A DNA stretch of 64,000 nucleotides from Candidatus Hadersleviella danica. GTDB lineage: Bacteria > Chloroflexota > Anaerolineae > Promineifilales > Promineifilaceae. The notes under the pieces are model-generated. The model was not told the DNA's origin, ran no database searches, and saw only the letters and a program-made list of their open reading frames with translations. The translations under genes and the position numbers were made by a program. Positions 58,618-64,000 of the stretch are shown here, piece after piece. Each line of letters begins with the position of its first letter. The stretch's first letter is position 1. The stretch spans positions 25,966 through 89,965 of the forward strand of contig JADJSZ010000024.1 of assembly GCA_016711405.1 (NCBI GenBank), given 5' to 3'.

Positions 58618-59793
58618 CTACCCCTTCAACACATGCGTCACGGCCGTGCCGCCCGTGCCGCCCACATTTTGCACCAACGCCGTGTGCGCATTCGCCACCT
58701 GATTGCCATTGGCTTGGCCGCGCAATTGCAACGCCGCCTCCACAATCTGGTACACGCCCGTCGCCCCCAGCGGATTGCCCCGCGCTTTCAGGCCGCCAAA
58801 GGTGCTGAGGGGCAGACGGCCGTCTCGCCCAATCGCCCCCTCTTGCGCCAATTGCCAGCCACGGCCGCGCTCCGCCAACCCCAACGCCTCGAGGGCGAGA
58901 GTTGACATAATCGTGAAGCTGTCGTGCAATTCCACCAAACTCATCTCGTCGGCCGCCAAGCCCGCTTGGGCGAGGGCGCGGCGGCCGCTTTCGGCCACCG
59001 CCTCCAGCCACAACACGTCGTCGCGGTCGTGGAGCGAGAAAGCGGCCGTGACTACGGAAGAGCCAGCCACCTGCACCCCGTTACGCAAGCCCAATTCCGC
59101 CGCGTAGGCGGGGCTGATGAGAATGACGGCCGCCGCCCCATCCGCCACAGGCGCGGCATCAAACAGGTTGACAGGTTCTGCCACCAGCGGCGCACCTGCG
59201 AACTTGTCCGCCCGTAGCTTGTTGCGGTACATCGCCCGCTCGTTCAGCGCCCCGTTGGCGTGGGCATTGACGCTGAACCCCGCAAAGTTCTCGAGGGACA
59301 CGCTGTATTCGTGCATGTAGCGGCGCATCATCAGCCCCGCCATCGCCGCTGGGGTCGCCCCGTGAATCACTTCAAAATCAGCATCTAAACTGGTGGTTTG
59401 GGAGGCGAGGGAAGCACTGCCTGTCTGGTCGGTCGCTTTTTCCACGCCCACGGCCAAGGCGACTTTGATTTGGCCGCTCATCACGGCCAGCACCGCTTGG
59501 CGCACGGCCGCCCCGCCCGAAGCCTCGGCCGCTTCCACGGTCACGGCTTCCACGCCGCGCAAGCCCGCGTAATCGGCCACGAGGGCGCCGAGGTGGTCTT
59601 GCTGGCTACTCATCCCGCCCAGCATGTTGCCCACGTAGACAGCTTCAATTTCGTTAAGGGCATCCAGCCCATTGGTGGCGGCATCGTCCAAGGCCGCCTC
59701 GATGGCTTGCCACGCCAAATGGCGCAGGGAGATGCTCCAATGCTCCCCCACGGCCGTTTGGCCAATTCCTGCGATGGTTGCTAAGGTTGTCAT
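58618..59793 (-). CDS. Thiolase-family acetyl-CoA C-acetyltransferase
   Basis: 391 aa from ATG 59793. MTTLATIAGIGQTAVGEHW at the N-terminus is the SCP2/thiolase style found with archaeal-type HMG-CoA synthase. The nucleophile region is VTVEAAEASGGAAVRQAVLAVMSGQIKVALAVGVEK; there Ala-Ser stands where most thiolases have Cys, so the acyl-Cys is not obvious in this motif. VELHDSFT is in place of N-E-A-F, and a C-terminal NPLGATGVYQIVEAALQLRGQA, VQNVGGTGGTAVTHVLKG region holds the His/Gly motif. In the same strand order as HMGS and HMGR. Role as acetoacetyl-CoA partner to HMGS is inferred from context. Confidence 0.83.
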   Translation of the reverse strand: MTTLATIAGIGQTAVGEHWSISLRHLAWQAIEAALDDAATNGLDALNEIEAVYVGNMLGGMSSQQDHLGALVADYAGLRGVEAVTVEAAEASGGAAVRQAVLAVMSGQIKVALAVGVEKATDQTGSASLASQTTSLDADFEVIHGATPAAMAGLMMRRYMHEYSVSLENFAGFSVNAHANGALNERAMYRNKLRADKFAGAPLVAEPVNLFDAAPVADGAAAVILISPAYAAELGLRNGVQVAGSSVVTAAFSLHDRDDVLWLEAVAESGRRALAQAGLAADEMSLVELHDSFTIMSTLALEALGLAERGRGWQLAQEGAIGRDGRLPLSTFGGLKARGNPLGATGVYQIVEAALQLRGQANGNQVANAHTALVQNVGGTGGTAVTHVLKG

Positions 59794-59814
59794 AATGTGT
59801 GTTGGTTGCACTCA

Positions 59815-59962
59815 AGGATAGAGTGTAGAGGTAGAGATAGAGGGGGTACTGGTAGGGGTAGGCCTTGTGCCTACCCTCAATGTTGGTGAACCGATGACCA
59901 GAGGGCAACCACAAGGGTTGCCCCTACAGGCCGTCCTCTATCTCTATCTCCCGTCTCTATCT
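59815..59962. repeat. GATAGAG element copy E with REP-like pair in its centre
   Basis: GAGGTAGAGATAGAGGG on the left (from 59828) and CTCTATCTCTATCTCCCG on the right (to 59962). Instead of the usual core, 59851-59930 holds a complete REP-like pair, GGTAGGGGTAGGCC-TTGT.. and GGGCAACC-ACAAG-GGTTGCCCCTACA. Nested insertion of one repeat family into another. The right arm forms the end of the HMGS gene. Confidence 0.8.
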
Positions 59963-61034
59963 ACATCTTTAACTTGTCCCGGAAACGGGCATAGGTGGCG
60001 TAATCAATTTCCGTGCGTTGGCTAATATACGCTTCGGTGGTGGGGGCGAGGTGGCGAATGTCGTTGATGCGCTCCGTCACCTCGAGGTCGAACGCATCGG
60101 AGCCAGCCCCCGAGCCGTAGCTGACCATCAAAATGCGGTCGCCCGGCTGGGCCACATCCAACAACGCCGTCAGGCCAATCATGGATGCGCCCGAGTAGGT
60201 GTTGCCGATGCGCGGGCTGAGCAAGCCCGGCTCGTATTGCTCGGCCGTGAAGCCCAATTGTTGCGCCACCCGCTCGGGGAATTTGGCGTTGGGTTGGTGG
60301 AAAACGGCCCAGCGGTAATCGGCCGCCGTGCGCCCCATCCCTTCCATCAACGCCTCGGCCGCGCCAATGATGTGCTTGAAGTAGGCGGGTTCGCCCGTAA
60401 AACGGTCGCCGTGGGAGGGGTAGTCGGCGTGCGCCCGCCGCCAAAAGTCGGGCGTGTCGGTCACAAAGGAGTAGGAGCTGTGGATGAGCACGGCCGCTTC
60501 TTCGCCGCGCCCAATCAAAATGGCCGCGCCCCCTGCGGCGGCCGTGTACTCGAGGGCATCCCCCGGCCGTCCTTGGGCGGTGTCCATGCCCACGCTGAGG
60601 GCATATTTGGCCATCCCCGAGCCGACAAAGCCGATGGAGGCTTGCATCGCTTCGGTTCCCGCTTTGCAGGCGAATTCCCAGTCGGCCGCTTGGGTGTTGG
60701 GCACGGCCCCAATCGCCTCGGCCACCATGGTGCTGGTCGGTTTAACGGCGTAGGGGTGGCTTTCGCTCCCCACCCACACGGCGCGAATGTCGCGGGGGTC
60801 AATTTGCGCCCGTTTCAGGGCGTTTCTGCTGGCCTCGATGGACATCGTGACGACATCCTCATCCAGTCCATTGACCGCTTTTTCTTTGATGGGCACGCCG
60901 CCCTTGCCGCCTGTCCACATGCGGGAAATTTCGGCGGCCGTAATCCGATAACGGGGCACATACGCCCCATACCCGACAATGCCCACCGAGGTATTCGGTC
61001 TCATCAAGCCATCTGTTGGTTCGTAGGGTCTCAT
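59961..61034 (-). CDS. Hydroxymethylglutaryl-CoA synthase (archaeal-type)
   Basis: 357 aa. Condenses acetoacetyl-CoA and acetyl-CoA to HMG-CoA, first committed step of the mevalonate route. Start MRPYEPTDGLMRPNTSVGIVGYGAYVPRYRIT, then VWVGSESHPYAVKPTSTMVAEAIGAVPNTQAADWEFACKAGTEAM with the catalytic Cys in the E-F-A-C-K-A-G motif. FHQPNAKFPERVAQQLGF and GNTYSGASMIGLTALLDVAQPGDRILMVSYGSGAGSDAF follow. GGAGAAC precedes the ATG. Size and motif match archaeal/Chloroflexota HMGS. Confidence 0.92.
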   Translation of the reverse strand: MRPYEPTDGLMRPNTSVGIVGYGAYVPRYRITAAEISRMWTGGKGGVPIKEKAVNGLDEDVVTMSIEASRNALKRAQIDPRDIRAVWVGSESHPYAVKPTSTMVAEAIGAVPNTQAADWEFACKAGTEAMQASIGFVGSGMAKYALSVGMDTAQGRPGDALEYTAAAGGAAILIGRGEEAAVLIHSSYSFVTDTPDFWRRAHADYPSHGDRFTGEPAYFKHIIGAAEALMEGMGRTAADYRWAVFHQPNAKFPERVAQQLGFTAEQYEPGLLSPRIGNTYSGASMIGLTALLDVAQPGDRILMVSYGSGAGSDAFDLEVTERINDIRHLAPTTEAYISQRTEIDYATYARFRDKLKM

Positions 61035-61043
61035 AGTTCTCCA

Positions 61044-61122
61044 GAAAAGTGGTTAGTGGCTAGTGGCGAGTGGTTAGTGAAAGGCAATCCACTAACCACT
61101 CGCCACTAATCACTCGCCACTA
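61044..61122. repeat. AGTGGTTAG / CACTAACC inverted pair
   Basis: AGTGGTTAGTGGCTAGTGGCGAGTGG faces CCACTAACCACTCGCCACTAATCAC. It lies between HMGR and HMGS; the stop codon of mvaA is inside it. Confidence 0.78.
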
Positions 61123-62398
61123 GAATCTCCCGCGCCCTTTCGACGCGGAAGTTTTGTTCACGATAAAGTTGTTGGGCGATGCGCTCGACGTGGCCATCGG
61201 CCGCGCCGGCGGCGAGGGCGACTTGGCGGGCGTGCATGCGCATGTGTCCCGCCTGTATGCCGTTGGTGGCGAGGGCGCGAATGGCGGCCAAATTTTGGGC
61301 CAAGCCGACGCAGGCCATCACTTGAGCCAATTCGGCCGCGCTTTGCACATCTAAAATCTTCATGGCGATTTGGGCGGTGGGGTGGACTTTGGTCGCCCCG
61401 CCGACGATGCCCACGGAGAGGGGCAAGGTAATTTCGCCGAACAAGTCGCCGTTTTCGTCTATATGCCAATCCGTCAGGGCGGAGTATTGGCCGTTGCCCG
61501 CTCGGCTGGCCGTGGCGGCGTAGGCGTGTGCGCCCGCCTCCAGTGCCCGCCAATCGTTGCCCGTGGCAATGCAGACTGCATCTATGCCGTTCATAATGCC
61601 TTTGTTGTGGGTGGCGGCGCGGTAGGGGTCTACGATGGCGAAGGCGTTGGCTTCGGCAATGCGTTGGGCGACTTCACGGCCATCCATCCCTTTGGGCGCC
61701 AGCGAGCCAGCAGGCACTGTGCAACGGGCGGTGGCGGTGCGCTGGTCGGTCAGGTTGGAGAGGATGCGCAGGTTGGTTCGGCCGCCTGTCAGTTCGGCCA
61801 GCAGGGGGGCGAGGTGTTCGACGGCCGTGTTGACCGCGTTGGCTCCCATCGCGTCGCGGCAATCGTAGTGCAGGTGGACGATGAGCATGGGGCCGACGGG
61901 GGTGTGGGGGAACGGCCGGGCGATTACGTCTCGCGCCCCGCCGCCGCGCCGCACAATGTTTTGGCTGATGCTATCGGCCGAATCCATGAGCAGTTGTTTG
62001 TTGGCTTCGATGATTTGCACGGCCGCTTCCAAATCGGGCACATCGAGCAGTTGGATTTGGCCAATCATGACGGGTTGGCTGGCCTCGGTGTGGAAGCCGC
62101 CGCCGTCGCCAATCATTTTGGCGGCGTTGGAGACGGCCGCCAACACGCTGGGTTCTTCGACGGCCATGGGGATGAGGTAGGGGCGGCCGTTAATCAGAAA
62201 GTTGGCGGCGATGCCGAGGGGGAGGGCATGGGTGCCGATGCCGTTTTCTATCATGTGGCTGGCTTGCTCGGCGGAGAGGCCACCAGCCAGCAAAATTTGT
62301 TGCTCGGCGGGGGTGAGGCCAGCCCATTCGGCGACGGCGTGGACGCGTTCGGCCGTGGTGAGTTTGTAGAAGCCGGGGAGGCGGGAGGTTTTGGACAT
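61106..62398 (-). CDS. mvaA: HMG-CoA reductase, class II
   Basis: 430 aa, the class II size. Reduces HMG-CoA to mevalonate. The ENGIGTHALPLGIA motif, the catalytic Glu in PMAVEEPSVLAAVS, Lys in THNKGIMNGIDAV, Asp in TGNDWRALE and His in GHMRMHARQVALAAGA are all present. Class II enzymes use NADH or NADPH; the cofactor is not readable here. It heads the mevalonate gene group in this window. No SD is seen before the ATG, so it may be leaderless. Confidence 0.95.
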   Translation of the reverse strand: MSKTSRLPGFYKLTTAERVHAVAEWAGLTPAEQQILLAGGLSAEQASHMIENGIGTHALPLGIAANFLINGRPYLIPMAVEEPSVLAAVSNAAKMIGDGGGFHTEASQPVMIGQIQLLDVPDLEAAVQIIEANKQLLMDSADSISQNIVRRGGGARDVIARPFPHTPVGPMLIVHLHYDCRDAMGANAVNTAVEHLAPLLAELTGGRTNLRILSNLTDQRTATARCTVPAGSLAPKGMDGREVAQRIAEANAFAIVDPYRAATHNKGIMNGIDAVCIATGNDWRALEAGAHAYAATASRAGNGQYSALTDWHIDENGDLFGEITLPLSVGIVGGATKVHPTAQIAMKILDVQSAAELAQVMACVGLAQNLAAIRALATNGIQAGHMRMHARQVALAAGAADGHVERIAQQLYREQNFRVERAREILVASD

Positions 62399-62480
62399 AC
62401 AGGGTTATTGGTTACTGGTTATTGGTTTACTGGGTTATTGGATTAAACGAGTCACGAATAACCCAATCACGAATAACATG
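62399..62480. repeat. GGTTATTGG / AATAACC repeats
   Basis: GGGTTATTGGTTACTGGTTATTGG faces GAATAACCCAATCACGAATAAC; between mvaA and the next gene. Confidence 0.7.
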
Positions 62481-62567
62481 TAACGAATACCCCACTTTTG
62501 CTCCCAAAAACTACCCAGAAGGGTTTTGGTGGCTTTTTTTAGGTTGTTATGCGGTTGAGTGTCAGGC

Positions 62568-64000
62568 TTACTCTTTGCTATTTTCCAATTGTATCTCCCC
62601 CACCCGCACCCCCGTCGCCGCATCGTATAGCCCCACCAGCACCGTGAACGGCTCCGCAGGCGCGGGGAGTTGGTGCGTATCCAGCACATATTCGCCGGGG
62701 AGCCAGCTATTGGTCGGCCGTGCCACCCCCTCATGCTGGGGAAGACGGTCACTCTGCGCCAACGGCCGTCCATCTGCTCCCAACAACTGCACAAACACCG
62801 TATAACTCGTCGGGGTGATGGCTTCCGCCCGCCACGCCAACGCAACCAACACGGTGGCCTCGGCCGTTTGGCTGATTTGCGCGGCGTAGAGCGTGGCGAT
62901 TTCGCCCACGGCCGTTTCCACCAACGGCCAATCTGGTGGCGTAAACAAGCGCGTCGGGGCGGCAATGTTTAGCGGGGCGACGGCCGTTTCATTGACATAA
63001 AGCTGGTATTCCCCACTTTCCAACGCTCCCAATTCGCCCAGCGCGGGCAAGGTGAGCAGGCGCACCTCACGGCCGATGCCCCACCGCCCAGCCCGCTTGC
63101 GGCGCACCGGCCGTGGCTGGCCAACGGAGCCAGACCTGTCCCGTTTCATCGCGCAAACTCATCACCAATTCAGGCGTTATGTCAATCTGTTTCTTCGCCT
63201 GCCAGTATAATACCAGCGGAATGACATCTCCCACGGCCGCACTTTCGGGCAACCCCGCAAACCCCACCAACGCCACCTCGGACGAGATGGTGGGCTGGGA
63301 CGGCCGCACGAGCGGCGGCAAATCTGCCTCGGCCGTGGGCTGGCGGGGCGGGGCGATGGCCACCTGCCCCAGCGGGTAGCGCACCCCCACGGGCAAGCCG
63401 CCCTCGTTGAGCCATTCCCGCTGGCGGCCGTCGGCCGTGCCATACACGACCAACTCGAGGGTGTAGACCCCCGCTGGCGTGCCCGGCAAGGGGGTTATGG
63501 CGTGGGCATCACGGCCGTATTGGGCGGGCAACCAGCGCGTGATGGGCAAATTGGCAGGGTGCTGGTGGTCGCTTTGGCCGTAGCGCACCCCGCGCCCATC
63601 CACCAGTTGCACGCCGATGCTGAGTTCGGCCGTGGGCTGGATGGCTTGCCAAAACAGCGTTATGTCAATTTGCTCATCGGCGGGGATTGGCTCTTGGGGT
63701 AGCCTCACCTCGAGTAGGCGCATCTCCCCCGCAAAACTGACCGCCAACGGCCAATTTTCGGCCGTGCGGCGGAAGATGGTTTGGCTGTGGTCGAGGTAGG
63801 TGGTTTTGAGAAGAAAGATGGCCAGAAGGAGCAGAGGGGCAGAGGAGCGGAGGGGCAGAGGGGATGCTGAGTGCTGATTCGCTGACTGGCTGACTAGCTG
63901 ATACGCTGACAAGCTGATAAAGACGAGCCATGCCACGAGCGAGACCCCGTTGGCGGCCGTGCGCAGGGGGGTATTGCCAAAGCGCAGTTCGAGGTGGTGT
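62568..64000 (-). CDS. C-terminal part of a large membrane protein (5' end outside window; one frameshift)
   Basis: Frame open at the window edge (HHLELRFGNTPLRTAANGVSLVAWLVFISL), hence partial. One or more transmembrane helices near 63940-63800 are followed by three or so repeats of an extracytoplasmic beta domain of about 120 aa: LRLPQEPIPADEQIDITLFWQAIQPTAELSIGVQLVDGRGVRYGQSDHQ, IPLVLYWQAKKQIDITPELVMSLRDETGQVW and TVLVALAWRAEAITPTSYTVFVQLLGADGRPLAQSD. These domains are familiar at the ends of large Chloroflexota membrane proteins, including family 39-type glycosyltransferases; that assignment is inference. A frame change falls in the C4 run 63079-63082. The stretch SAYQLVSQSANQHSASPLPLRSSAPLLL is translated repeat (63830-63920). 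Confidence 0.65.
63830..63920. repeat. AGCTGACT octamers and GAGGGGCA repeats inside the last gene
   Basis: GGAGCAGAGGGGCAGAGGAG followed by GCTGACTGGCTGACTAGCTG. Both units also fill gaps (3608, 22500, 45800). Confidence 0.75.

Noticed and set aside
60018..61109. Long plus-strand frame of 363 codons
   Set aside because: It is the mirror of the HMG-CoA synthase gene, which has full family motifs; long antisense frames are common at this GC content and with CGGCCG repeats.
61370..62446. Long plus-strand frame of 358 codons
   Set aside because: Antisense to mvaA; Gly/Val-rich composition and no domain pattern.

Overview
The window reads as one contiguous piece of a bacterial chromosome, most plausibly from the Chloroflexota (an Anaerolineae-like lineage). 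This is inferred from the gene set, not from a marker tree. Bacterial housekeeping genes (recA, recX, rny, tpiA, plsX, murE, lysA, rluD, maf) sit beside menaquinone synthesis (menA), a polyphosphate glucokinase and an early mevalonate set (thiolase, HMG-CoA synthase, class II HMG-CoA reductase). I found no rRNA, tRNA, integrase, transposase or CRISPR array.

Layout. 1-8.3 kb: end of menA, a TPR protein, an NADPH-dependent reductase, a PEP/pyruvate-binding ATP-grasp protein and a metallo-beta-lactamase/cyclic-nucleotide-binding protein. 8.3-9.4 kb: an AT-rich array of ten exact-length 21-bp repeats in front of an unrecognised 218-aa gene, the least ordinary locus here. 9.4-24 kb: polyphosphate glucokinase, patatin, DUF58, alpha/beta hydrolase, ZapE-like ATPase, DUF4058, Maf, CpaF/TadA ATPase, M50-like membrane protein, tpiA, rny, recX, recA. 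24-29.4 kb: an acetyltransferase and a Mn/Zn/Fe-type ABC importer behind a near-consensus promoter carrying a DtxR-like palindrome. 29.6-38.9 kb: a receiver/HisKA protein and a MinD-like ATPase, murE, secreted and membrane-anchored proteins, and a SET-domain protein. 39-49 kb: lysA, a PucR regulator, a hybrid sensor kinase, then a LysR gene divergent from a sulfide/persulfide detoxification cluster (two rhodaneses, CstB-like protein, TauE). 49-58.5 kb: rluD, a second 21-bp array, a double ProW permease, plsX, arsR-arsM, an RNA methyltransferase, an F420-type oxidoreductase and a SCO1-like protein. 58.6-64 kb: the mevalonate genes and part of a large membrane protein.

Two properties run through the window. 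First, the hexamer CGGCCG (often ACGGCCGT) is extremely frequent inside genes, eight times in the 806 bp of menA alone, like a highly iterated palindrome. Second, almost every gap is filled with short tandem repeats of mostly 7-8 bp from a limited set of families, often as inverted pairs, plus dispersed hairpin elements: GTAG-headed REP-like pairs, a GATAGAG element with at least five copies, and one 199-bp MITE-like insertion. The same short repeats also occur inside murE, lysA and the last gene as in-frame or near-frame inserts.

About a third of the genes carry apparent single-base frameshifts, several of them at short homopolymers. Because these hit conserved essential genes, I read most as sequencing or assembly errors and annotate each such gene as one unit across the shift.
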